A stretch of DNA of 32,302 bases from Bacteroidales bacterium. GTDB taxonomy: Bacteria; Bacteroidota; Bacteroidia; Bacteroidales; UBA7960. The stretch spans positions 1-32,302 of the forward strand of contig PWLF01000285.1 in assembly GCA_003559475.1 (NCBI GenBank), given 5' to 3'. This document shows positions 17,154-24,627 of this stretch, one piece after another (the first letter of the stretch is position 1; every line of letters starts with the position of its first letter). A program made the position numbers and the translations under genes. A model generated the notes under the pieces. It saw nothing but the letters and a program-made list of their open reading frames with translations. It was not told the DNA's origin and did no database searches.

Positions 17154-19091
17154 ATGAAAAGACTAATTAACACATTCGTTTTGAGCATTTTATGCATTAG
17201 CGTTTTAGCACAAGCACCACAAATGTTTAACTATCAGGCAGTGCTGAGAAATGATTCAGGAGAGCCGATTCCATTGCAGTCGGTAACTGTAACCATAGAA
17301 ATTCTAAAGGGCAGTGCAACAGGCAACTCTGTTTTTAGCGAAACGCATAATACCCAAACCAACAAATTTGGTTTGATAAACCTGCAAATTGGCTCCGAGG
17401 AATCACTTGATGGAGTTGACTGGGCAGCAGATGATCACTTTATAGAGATAATTGTTGATGGCACATCAATAGGCACTACCCGACTGTTGGGCGCGCCTTA
17501 TGCTTTATATGCAGGATCTACAACCGAAACTGACCCCGTTTTTAATGCTTGGGATAAATCTACGGGAATTTCTATAACCGAAAGTCAAATCAGCGACTTA
17601 GGAGCTTACATTGAAACCGAAACTGACCCTGTTTTTGATGCTTGGGATAAATCTACGGGAATTTCTATAACCGAAAGTCAAATCAGCGACTTTGGAACTT
17701 ACATTGAAACAGAAACTGACCCTGTTTTTAATGCTTGGGATAAATCTACGGGAATTTCTATAACCGAAAGTCAAATCAGTGATTTAGGAACTTATATTGA
17801 AACAGAAACTGACCCTGTTTTTAATGCTTGGGATAAATCTACGGGAATTTCTATAACCGAAAGTCAAATCAGCGACTTAGGAACTTATATTGAAGCAGAA
17901 ACTGACCCTGTTTTTATGGCTTGGGATAAGGACTACAACGATCTGACAAACACGCCCAATATTCTTGATAGCATCAACACGCATGGATTTGACGGACAAT
18001 ACAGCAGTTTAGCAGGGCAACCCACAAATTTAAGTGATTTTACAAATGATATGGGATTTATAACAGAAGAAAACCAACAGCTTTCGGTATCTGATACAGG
18101 TGACACATTAAGATTAGAAAACGGTGGGTTTGTAATCATACCCGGAATTAGTGTTGCAAATTCCCCTGACCAATTAGCAAGCTTAACTACCTCGGCAGTA
18201 ACAGAAATATCGTCTCACTCAGCAGTATCAGGAGGCAATATAACTGACGAGGGGCTTGGTCCAATTATTGCTCGTGGAGTTTGCTGGAGCACTTCAATGA
18301 ATCCGACAACAGCTAATTCTCATACAACTGATGGTACAGGCACCGGTAGTTTTACAAGTGATATCGCAGGTCTGTTAGCCAACACCACATATTATGTGCG
18401 TGCTTATGCTACTAATAGTGTGGGTACAAGCTATGGTAATCAACAAAGTTTTACTACAATTGAGGATGGGTTAAATTCGGCTCTGACTTATGGAACTGTA
18501 ACAGATATTGATGGCAATACCTATGCTACTATTGAAATTGGCACACAAGAATGGATGGCACAAAATCTTCGCACATCCAGATATAGAAATGGCGACATTA
18601 TACCAAATGTTCCATGTAGTGAGGCATGGAATGATTTTGACATAGGCGCATGGACTCATTATGATGATGACAGCTCCTACGATTTCCCTTACGGAAAGAT
18701 GTATAATTGGCATGCAGCAGATGATCCCCGGGGAATATGCCCAACAGGTTGGAGTATACCCACCGATGCAGAATGGGAAGAACTAGCAGACCATTTAGGC
18801 GGCGCAACTATTGCCGGCGGCTTAATGAAATCAAGCGGTACAGAATACTGGACTAGCCCCAACGCAAATGCAAATAACCAGAGTGGTTTCTCCGGTCTGC
18901 CCGGCGGTTACATGTGGACCGGTGTTAATCTTGGCTTCTGGGAAATAAACAACTTCGGAAGCTGGTGGACTGCTACTGAGACTTCCGGAACCATTGCTAT
19001 TTCTCGTGGACTCTTTTATAATCATGGCAACTTGACCAGTAACACCCAAAATAAAACAACTGCACGATCGATTCGGTGCATCAAAGATTAA
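17154..19091 (+). CDS. Repeat-containing FISUMP-domain secreted protein (paralogue C)
   Basis: A 645-aa exported protein. Signal peptide residues 1-20 (LCISVLAQA). Residues about 23-122 resemble an N-terminal head domain common in Bacteroidota fibre-like proteins (FNYQAVLRNDSGEPI, LLGAPYALYAG). Residues 125-248 are four 31-aa repeats (ETDPVFNAWDKSTGISITES...), followed by a fifth partial unit and a YNDLTNTPN/FDGQYSSL segment typical of fibrous stalks. A FN3-like beta domain (about 345-440; GVCWSTSMNPTTANS, TTYYVRAYATNSVGTSYG) precedes the FISUMP domain (about 450-645; EIGTQEWMAQNLRTSRY, GICPTGWSIPTDAEW, GSWWTATE, SIRCIKD). The 3' 120 nt sampled are about 47% GC. A terminator follows. It looks like a head-stalk-tip surface fibre. 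Confidence 0.9.
   Translation: MKRLINTFVLSILCISVLAQAPQMFNYQAVLRNDSGEPIPLQSVTVTIEILKGSATGNSVFSETHNTQTNKFGLINLQIGSEESLDGVDWAADDHFIEIIVDGTSIGTTRLLGAPYALYAGSTTETDPVFNAWDKSTGISITESQISDLGAYIETETDPVFDAWDKSTGISITESQISDFGTYIETETDPVFNAWDKSTGISITESQISDLGTYIETETDPVFNAWDKSTGISITESQISDLGTYIEAETDPVFMAWDKDYNDLTNTPNILDSINTHGFDGQYSSLAGQPTNLSDFTNDMGFITEENQQLSVSDTGDTLRLENGGFVIIPGISVANSPDQLASLTTSAVTEISSHSAVSGGNITDEGLGPIIARGVCWSTSMNPTTANSHTTDGTGTGSFTSDIAGLLANTTYYVRAYATNSVGTSYGNQQSFTTIEDGLNSALTYGTVTDIDGNTYATIEIGTQEWMAQNLRTSRYRNGDIIPNVPCSEAWNDFDIGAWTHYDDDSSYDFPYGKMYNWHAADDPRGICPTGWSIPTDAEWEELADHLGGATIAGGLMKSSGTEYWTSPNANANNQSGFSGLPGGYMWTGVNLGFWEINNFGSWWTATETSGTIAISRGLFYNHGNLTSNTQNKTTARSIRCIKD
17526..17930 (+). repeat. 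93-bp in-frame tandem repeats, four full units plus a partial
   Basis: Units start at 17526, 17619, 17712 and 17805, exactly 93 bp apart; a fifth begins at 17898 and diverges after about 30 bp. The four units differ at only a handful of bases, most of them silent or conservative (for example GAC/GAT, TTA/TTT). Each encodes 31 residues. The period is a multiple of three, so gain or loss of units keeps the frame. Confidence 0.95.
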
Positions 19092-19104
19092 TTTATTTTA
19101 TTTA

Positions 19105-19158
19105 CCCCGTGAAATCACATGAAACATACCACAAAGTGAATTTCACGGGGTTTATTTT
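19105..19158 (+). terminator. Rho-independent terminator after FISUMP gene C
   Basis: An 11-bp perfect stem CCCCGTGAAAT (19105-19115) / ATTTCACGGGG (19140-19150) with a 24-nt loop, followed by TTTATTTTG. It is GC-rich in an AT-rich gap and sits 14 bp after the stop codon. Confidence 0.8.
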
Positions 19159-19228
19159 GCTATTTGATTTTTTTGAAAAAAAAGGGTTTACCATATAAGC
19201 TACTGTGTTAAATTCATTTTTTTCTACC

Positions 19229-19297
19229 TCAATGCTCTTAATTTCTCCCTTAATCCCTTAATGGTACTCTTTTTTTAAAACATTAAGATATTTCGTT
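19229..19297. repeat. Dispersed intergenic repeat family 2, copy 2
   Basis: GCTCTTAATTTCTCCCTTAA, CCCTTAATG (stem arm 19257-19263), T-rich loop, AAAACATTAAG (arm 19281-19287), TATTTCG. It matches the order and most bases of 6705-6772. The remainder of the 390-bp gap has a terminator and a promoter. Confidence 0.5.
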
Positions 19298-19382
19298 AAA
19301 AGTCAAATTTATTTTGAAAAAAATATGTTATTTAACATATTGAAATCGGGGAAATTTTGGTCATATTTTGTACTAAAAAAAA

Positions 19383-19413
19383 TTGCATATTTATTTAATA
19401 ATTAATATTTTTG
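19383..19413 (+). promoter_or_regulatory. Promoter for the 19482 lipoprotein gene
   Basis: TTG at 19383-19385, 20-bp spacer, then TATTTTTG at 19406-19413; about 68 bp before the ATG at 19482. Confidence 0.5.
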
Positions 19414-19481
19414 TTTTTTAAGGATGATGGCTTTTGATTTATCATTTTTTTCGAACATATAGTTCCAAAAATTTTATAATT

Positions 19482-20051
19482 ATGAAGAATTATTGTATAT
19501 TATTTGTTATTATCCTGATATTCTCAAATGGTAGTTGTTCCAAATATGACTGTCATCAACCGGGAGTACCGGATGCCACGCAGGAGGGGAAGAACATAAG
19601 CGGATGCGCTGTAAATGAAATAGTTGTGAGACCTACAAGAAGTTTTGGATATCCGGCATCTCATAGACTTTCTTATGAAAAAGATACCGGACGAGTTTTT
19701 TTAAGTTTGAGAGAGACCTTTTATAGCAGTTTAAATAGGGAATGTGGACTTCCTTATGAGTTAGAAGTCCGTATAGCTGCATACAATGTTTTTAATACAG
19801 GTAAAATTAAAAGCGATGATATTTACGCAACTGTTAGAATAATAAACACAGATTCTGAACAGGTAAATTACAGATATAGAGCTTTTTTGGATGGATTATC
19901 AGCCAATGTTGAGATAACAAGACTTGATACAGTTGAAAAAATTGCGTCCGGCACATTTGATTTTGAAGCTTATAAAGAAATTGATAACGATGAGTTTAAT
20001 CTTAATAAAAAAGTTTATGTCACCAATGGCATATTTGATTTTAAATATTAA
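19482..20051 (+). CDS. Putative lipoprotein, unknown function
   Basis: A 189-aa protein. The track begins at a TTG (19434); the ATG at 19482 gives a clean lipoprotein signal (MKNYCILFVIILIFSNGSC, Cys19 as lipidation site). The mature part is beta-rich with three Cys in the first ~95 residues and a C-terminal stretch ending VYVTNGIFDFKY. The pattern of an ASGTFDFEA strand followed by a final strand resembles small Bacteroidota periplasmic lipoproteins, but I cannot name a family. It is followed 36 bp later by a beta-barrel gene on the same strand, so the two may be co-transcribed and both sit in the outer membrane. Confidence 0.75.
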   Translation: MKNYCILFVIILIFSNGSCSKYDCHQPGVPDATQEGKNISGCAVNEIVVRPTRSFGYPASHRLSYEKDTGRVFLSLRETFYSSLNRECGLPYELEVRIAAYNVFNTGKIKSDDIYATVRIINTDSEQVNYRYRAFLDGLSANVEITRLDTVEKIASGTFDFEAYKEIDNDEFNLNKKVYVTNGIFDFKY

Positions 20052-20087
20052 ATAAATGTTTAAAAAGATTATAATCTTATTTAATCT

Positions 20088-20750
20088 ATGAATAAGCTAA
20101 AAGCTTTTTTGCTAACATCTGTTTTTTGTTGTTTACATCTGACGCTAATTTCTAATGAATCCGTAAGAAATAGCATCTATATCTCTCCAAGTTATAATAG
20201 CCCCTCTGCCAATTATGGCTATCCGGTAGGATATGATGACGGTATTTCTATAAATAAATATGGCTACGGTTTTAGCATTGGATACATATATTATTTTACT
20301 AATAATGACACTTTACTTAACTATGGCATTGATTTGGCAATATTGGACATGAATCATAATAAAAATATAGTTCCGTCTAGACAGGAAAGATTTATTGGCA
20401 GTCGTATAACTTCTATAAATATTGGTCCAATCGTATCAATCGTTCCTAAAAACAAATTTCGCATTGATATTTACTCACAAGGTGCTGTTGGTTATTCAAA
20501 ATCGCGGATTTATAATCCGGAAACTAATTTTATTAACAGAAGTGACGGTAGATCAATTCAATATCGTTTTGCCACAGGAATTCGAATAGGCTATAATATG
20601 CTATATTATACTTTTGAATATAATTGGGGGCAACCAAAACTGGAATGTTATGTTGGATATCCTGTTGAAGCATGGGAAACAACTACCTATAATTTTAACC
20701 AAAATTATTTCAAGTTTGGTTTTTCATTTATTATTCCTGCTTTTAAATAA
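20088..20750 (+). CDS. Putative outer membrane beta-barrel protein
   Basis: A 220-aa exported protein: signal peptide about residues 1-23 (LTSVFCCLHLTLIS), then alternating Tyr/Phe/Gly/Ile strands typical of a small eight- to ten-stranded barrel (GYGFSIGYIYYF, INIGPIVSIVPK, IDIYSQGAVGYSKS, YRFATGIRIGYN), ending FKFGFSFIIPAFK with a terminal aromatic-rich strand. No specific family recognised. It lies 36 bp after the lipoprotein gene. ATG start at 20088. Confidence 0.7.
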   Translation: MNKLKAFLLTSVFCCLHLTLISNESVRNSIYISPSYNSPSANYGYPVGYDDGISINKYGYGFSIGYIYYFTNNDTLLNYGIDLAILDMNHNKNIVPSRQERFIGSRITSINIGPIVSIVPKNKFRIDIYSQGAVGYSKSRIYNPETNFINRSDGRSIQYRFATGIRIGYNMLYYTFEYNWGQPKLECYVGYPVEAWETTTYNFNQNYFKFGFSFIIPAFK

Positions 20751-20770
20751 TTCAGAATTAATCATAATGA

Positions 20771-21256
20771 CTTTTCATCGTTAACTATAAAAATAATATT
20801 AATGACCTTATTATAGATATAGGAAGTAACGGTTGTGGTCATTCAGCACTTGGAGATGAGTTGTTTCAATATATTTAGCATGTTCCTTTCCAGCAGTATG
20901 GTAAAGTTTTAATTAAAAATAGTGACAGACAAGCAGCATATCATAGAGAGATATTTGATTTACCGGAGTGTTGGGAACCGGGCTTCGAAACTTATTACGT
21001 GGAGGATATGCATGAACTTAGAGAAAATGATTTGAGATTTTCAGGCAATACTTACCTGTTAAACGGTCATTTTACATTTTCTTCTGTAGCAGACTTTGCC
21101 TGGACTTTTAAGCATTTTGAAATGGGTGAAATTATTGGGGAAGAAACAGGCGGTCTGGCAATTAGCTTTGGAGATATTATTGTACAAAATCTCCCAAACT
21201 CTGACTTGCAGCTTAATGTTTTGCATAAACTATTTTTTGCGATTTTTATGCATTAG
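20771..21256 (+). pseudogene. Broken S41-family (C-terminal processing) protease remnant
   Basis: In one frame the DNA reads NDLIIDIGSNGCGHSALGDE LFQYI, then an in-frame TAG (20876-20878), then VPFQQYGKVLIKNSD and, in the downstream ORF, FSGNTYLLNGHFTFSSVADF followed by MGEIIGEETGG and LPNS. These are core motifs of S41 proteases, with the catalytic Ser region being TFSS. The typical NGGG has become NGCG, the N-terminal two thirds of the gene are absent and the C-terminus ends early after HKLFFAIFMH. The ORF track shows only 20999-21256. It is most simply a decayed gene fragment rather than an active protease. Confidence 0.75.
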
Positions 21257-21555
21257 TATACCTAATTTTTATTTATATTTGCTTTCGTTAGGGATGTGTT
21301 TTAAACACACATTTTTATGTCTTTGATATTATGAAGTACTTGCAATTGAGAGTTTAACGACTCGCGAATAAAAAATAAAATGCAGGCTAAATTAGACATT
21401 AAGAGAGTTATTCTACAAATTAAGGCTGATTTATATCTAATTAAATCGCATAATCAAGACACATTGAACTTAATAATTAATTAAGAAAAAGGTTTATTTT
21501 TAACATACACATAGGTTTAAAATTTCTTATTATTAACTTTAAAAAAACACATATT
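21257..21555. other. Intergenic region after the protease remnant
   Basis: No clear gene. A TATATTTG box (21274-21281), a small TGTGTTT-T-AAACACA palindrome (near 21295-21310) and a 34-codon ATG ORF (21380-21484) are present. The ORF shows no recognised motif, so it is not called. Confidence 0.5.
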
Positions 21556-21927
21556 ATGAAAAAAAATTTTGCTATTTTAGGTTTAATGCTTTTTGCTTTT
21601 TTTATTAATGTAAATCACGCACAAAAGGAATCAAATATTGTTGTTGATGATTTAGAAACTGCTTGTGAGCATCTTGACGCTTTGATAATTATTATAAATG
21701 AACAAGTAGAATTAGTTAATAGTGTTCCATTAAAAGATATCACGGGAATAAAAAAAGCTAAACTTGATTCATTAAAAAACATTCATGAGGAAATTGGCTC
21801 ATCTATTCAAGAAAAAGGGATTGAAAAATCTGAAATAGAAGAATGTGAGTCATATGATGAGTTTACAGAATTAATGCAGTCTGCTATTCCAAAGTTAAGC
21901 GAGTGTTATCAATCATTAGAGGATTAA
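21556..21927 (+). CDS. Small secreted helical protein, unknown function
   Basis: A 123-aa protein with a signal peptide (MKKNFAILGLMLFAFFINVN, cleavage near HAQ) and a mature part that is acidic and almost entirely helical (DDLETACEHLDALIIIINEQ, IKKAKLDSLKNIHEEI, PKLSECYQSLED). Three Cys residues (CEHL, ECES, SECY) may form a disulphide. No family recognised. It lies 112 bp before the SUMF1-fold gene on the same strand; whether they share a transcript is not clear. ATG start at 21556. Confidence 0.7.
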   Translation: MKKNFAILGLMLFAFFINVNHAQKESNIVVDDLETACEHLDALIIIINEQVELVNSVPLKDITGIKKAKLDSLKNIHEEIGSSIQEKGIEKSEIEECESYDEFTELMQSAIPKLSECYQSLED

Positions 21928-22039
21928 TTTTTTATGAGTTGCTTGTTTTTATTGAGTAAATGCAACAGCATTTATAACTTGATATAATGTTGTTTTATTT
22001 GTAACCGAGTTAATTGTTTTAACTAAAAATTATACTACT

Positions 22040-22840
22040 ATGAAAATATTATTAAAATTATTTATTGTAATGCTGTTAGGAACTTTATCCTACGGACAAA
22101 ATTCGGATGTGTCACCTTCTATTGATATTAATATGGTACTTATACCGGAAGGAGAGTTTGAGCATGATTCGCGTAAAATTATTGTTCCCGGCTTTTGGAT
22201 GAGTGAAGAAATTACAAACAAAGAATTCAGAGAGTTTATTGATGATTTAAAAGCAAACCCGGATGATAGTTTAGGATTAATGAATCTTAGCAAAGTCGTA
22301 AAAGATAAAGATTTAAGTAATGCCATAACATTTTTTAGTTACAAGGAAGTTTTAAATAACATAACTTATTCTAAAGGGTGGAATGGAGGAGATTTTGAAA
22401 ATTATTTTTATTCGGAAAAATATGATGATTATCCTGTCGTAGGAGTTTCATTTGAAAGCGCCCGGTTTTTCTGTATATGGAAAACTAAACAATTAAATAA
22501 ACAAAGAGAAAAAAATGATTTGCCTCCTTTAGCTGATATTAGACTACCAACCGAAAGCGAATGGTTATATGCAGCAAAAGGGAATAAAGAAAGAAAGAAG
22601 CAACCAACATCTTCTGAATTACATCCGGCTAAGAGCGGAGATAGTAACATATATGGATTACATAACATTAATAGTAATGTTAGCGAATGGACAAGCAATA
22701 TATCAGAAGAAGGAAAAGGTCTTATTAAGGGCAGTTCATGGGAAAAAACAGTAACTATTGATGAAAGAATAATAAAACCTGTTGATTACAAAAGCAACTC
22801 CGTAGGTTTCAGAGTAGTTATGAGCGACTTAGGAGAATAA
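22040..22840 (+). CDS. Secreted SUMF1/FGE-fold protein
   Basis: A 266-aa exported protein with a signal peptide (MKILLKLFIVMLLGTLSYGQ) and a SUMF1 (formylglycine-generating enzyme-like) domain: MVLIPEGEF, ITNKEFREFI, YPVVGVSFESARFFCIWKT, IRLPTESEWLYAAKG, GLHNINSNVSEWTSNI, GSSW and SVGFRVV. The arrangement is closest to the gliding proteins GldK/GldJ and their relatives, but it has no lipobox. The usual catalytic Cys residues of true formylglycine-generating enzymes are not seen near the NVSEW/GSSW segment, so a binding or structural role is more likely. ATG start at 22040. Confidence 0.85.
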   Translation: MKILLKLFIVMLLGTLSYGQNSDVSPSIDINMVLIPEGEFEHDSRKIIVPGFWMSEEITNKEFREFIDDLKANPDDSLGLMNLSKVVKDKDLSNAITFFSYKEVLNNITYSKGWNGGDFENYFYSEKYDDYPVVGVSFESARFFCIWKTKQLNKQREKNDLPPLADIRLPTESEWLYAAKGNKERKKQPTSSELHPAKSGDSNIYGLHNINSNVSEWTSNISEEGKGLIKGSSWEKTVTIDERIIKPVDYKSNSVGFRVVMSDLGE

Positions 22841-23021
22841 AAAACTAAACTTTTTGCGTGAACTTTTTTAACAAATTTTTACTTTTTAATTCTTCAAGCT
22901 ATTAGGGATTACAAAACTGTTCATAATTCTTAAAAAAATGGACATCTGTTTAACCTGTGCTCATTTGAGACTCATCAAAACTTATAAATGTTCATAAATA
23001 AGCAATAATTGGACGTATTTT

Positions 23022-23053
23022 TTTGGTAATATCAAAAATTGAACATATATTTG
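23022..23053 (+). promoter_or_regulatory. Strong Bacteroidota promoter of the fic gene
   Basis: TTTG (23022-23025), 20-bp spacer, TATATTTG (23046-23053): a near-perfect match to consensus. Transcription would start around 23060, which rules out the GTG at 23058 proposed by the ORF track and supports the ATG at 23079. Confidence 0.75.
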
Positions 23054-23065
23054 CAAGGTGTTCAA
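23039..23065. promoter_or_regulatory. Inverted repeat framing the fic -7 box (candidate operator)
   Basis: TTGAACA (23039-23045), 13 bp that include TATATTTG, then TGTTCAA (23059-23065): a perfect 7-bp inverted repeat around the promoter core. More TGTTCA half-sites lie at 22918 and 22989 and a TGAACA at 23080. This looks like a repressor site. Confidence 0.5.
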
Positions 23066-23078
23066 AAAAAGTAAAATA

Positions 23079-24212
23079 ATGAACAAATCAAGAAATGAAA
23101 AATTTGATAGAAAAAAACCTTTCAATGATTTACCATTATTACCACCTGATAAAGATATTGAAAATAACCCTGTCATTTTAAAGCAATTAGTATTAGCATC
23201 GAGGGCTTTAGCATCTGTAAATGGCAGTTTAAAGAGACTACCTAATCCATTAATGTTGATAAACACATTATCTTTACAAGAAGCAAAAACATCTACAGAG
23301 ATTGAAAATATATTTACAACCGAAGACGAATTATACAAGGCAATTTCAGACACATATAAAAAAAGGGATATAAATCCGGCTACGAAAGAAGTCTTAAAAT
23401 ACCGGGAAGCACTTTGGGCAGGTTACAAAGAATTACAAAAAAGCCAAAAAATTGAAACTAATTTAATTAAACAGATTTTTAATCAAATAAAAAAAACTTC
23501 TTCAGGTTATAGACCTCCACAGGCTCAGGTAGTGATTAAACGGGGAGAAAGTGAATTACGCCCGGGCGAGACAATCTACACACCTACCAGAGGAGATGAG
23601 TTTATAGAAAAATTAATGGAGAATTTAATAGATTATCTTAATGATGATGAAAAATATCCGGCAGATCCATTATTAAAAATGTGTGTTTCACATTATCAGT
23701 TCGAAGCAATTCATCCCTTTCAAGACGGAAATGGCAGAACAGGTCGAATTTTGAATCTTCTATATTTATTTAACAAAGGATTGTTGAGTCAACCGATACT
23801 TTATATGTCAAAGTTTATAATTCTAAATAAAGAGGATTATTATTTTAAATTAGGAGCAGTAAGTCAGCGAAATAAATGGGAAGATTGGGTTTTGTTTATG
23901 CTGGAAGCAGTAGAAAAAACTTCTATATTAACAGATAACAGGATTAATGAGATATTATCACAAATGGAAAGCACGCTTATATATGCCAAAGATAAAATGA
24001 AGTGGTATAATAAAGAAATAAACGAAGTAATATTCAGTCAGCCTTATATAAAACCTAATCTAATCGGAAAAACTATTGGAAAAACATCAAGAACTACATT
24101 GACAAAATACATGAATGAATTAGTAAACAATAAAATACTTACACCCAAAAAAGATGGAGTTGAAGTGTTTTATATAAATGAAGATTTAATAAGAATATTG
24201 GAAGGAAGCTAA
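23079..24212 (+). CDS. Fic-family AMP-transferase (class II) with C-terminal winged helix
   Basis: A 377-aa cytoplasmic protein. The active-site motif HPFQDGNGRTGR (residues 212-223) is fully canonical for transfer of AMP from ATP to a hydroxyl side chain on a target protein. An N-terminal inhibitory motif of the (S/T)xxxE(G/N) type is present in SLQEAKTSTEIENIF (Ser72, Glu76, Asn77), which makes it class II with the inhibition helix before the Fic core. The flap RPGETIYTPTRG and the C-terminal winged-helix segment (IGKTSRTTLTKYMNELVNNK) match the common Fic/DUF4172-like architecture. The ATG at 23079 is chosen over GTG 23058 because of the promoter. No antitoxin gene is adjacent, as expected for a self-inhibited form. 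The target is unknown; the winged helix suggests DNA binding. Confidence 0.92.
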   Translation: MNKSRNEKFDRKKPFNDLPLLPPDKDIENNPVILKQLVLASRALASVNGSLKRLPNPLMLINTLSLQEAKTSTEIENIFTTEDELYKAISDTYKKRDINPATKEVLKYREALWAGYKELQKSQKIETNLIKQIFNQIKKTSSGYRPPQAQVVIKRGESELRPGETIYTPTRGDEFIEKLMENLIDYLNDDEKYPADPLLKMCVSHYQFEAIHPFQDGNGRTGRILNLLYLFNKGLLSQPILYMSKFIILNKEDYYFKLGAVSQRNKWEDWVLFMLEAVEKTSILTDNRINEILSQMESTLIYAKDKMKWYNKEINEVIFSQPYIKPNLIGKTIGKTSRTTLTKYMNELVNNKILTPKKDGVEVFYINEDLIRILEGS

Positions 24213-24627
24213 TAACAGATTTTGTTTTAGAGCAGATTTAAAAAATACGATAAAGTCGCAAAAGAAGTATTACCTTGGCAATAAAACGCTTTTGCCGGCA
24301 TTACCCCCTCTCTTTTTGCAAAACACACTCTGTGCAACTCTGTGAAAAAACTCTGTGAAACACTGTGGTTAAACAATAACAGCACTTTGTGATTATTTGA
24401 AGGAAATTACCTTAATTAACTTCGCTGTCTCTTAATAAAGTCAAAGGCATTTGGGAAGATTATTATTTTTTAAAAAATTTAAATGCTTTATTTGTTTGTA
24501 ATATTTATTGAAAAACATCGAAACTACTGATTAATAATTTGATTTCGCCAAAATATCTTATCCATAGCTTCAAACTTCGTTCTACTCTTCTATACAAATT
24601 TCAATACATTCTGTTACTTATTAATTA
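24213..24627. other. 415-bp intergenic region between fic and FISUMP gene D
   Basis: No gene visible; the flanking genes converge. It contains copy C of dispersed repeat family 1. A weak TTGGCAA / TTGCCGG pairing near 24275-24300 might act in termination, but it has no T-tract. Confidence 0.5.
24321..24400. repeat. Dispersed intergenic repeat family 1, copy C
   Basis: The longest copy: repeated CTCTGTG words (24328, 24338, 24351) run into CACTGTGGTTAAACAATAAC AGCACTTTGTGATTATT, matching copies A and B base for base over most of the core. Confidence 0.55.

Noticed and set aside
17526-17930. CRISPR-like array
   Set aside because: Repeats are directly adjacent without spacers, are 93 bp long, in frame and part of a coding sequence.
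21380-21484. 34-codon ORF as a small gene
   Set aside because: ATG-led and open, but no motif, signal, close promoter or conservation evidence; such ORFs are expected by chance in AT-rich gaps.
23058-23078. GTG start for Fic
   Set aside because: It lies at or before the expected transcription start set by the TTTG-N20-TATATTTG promoter.
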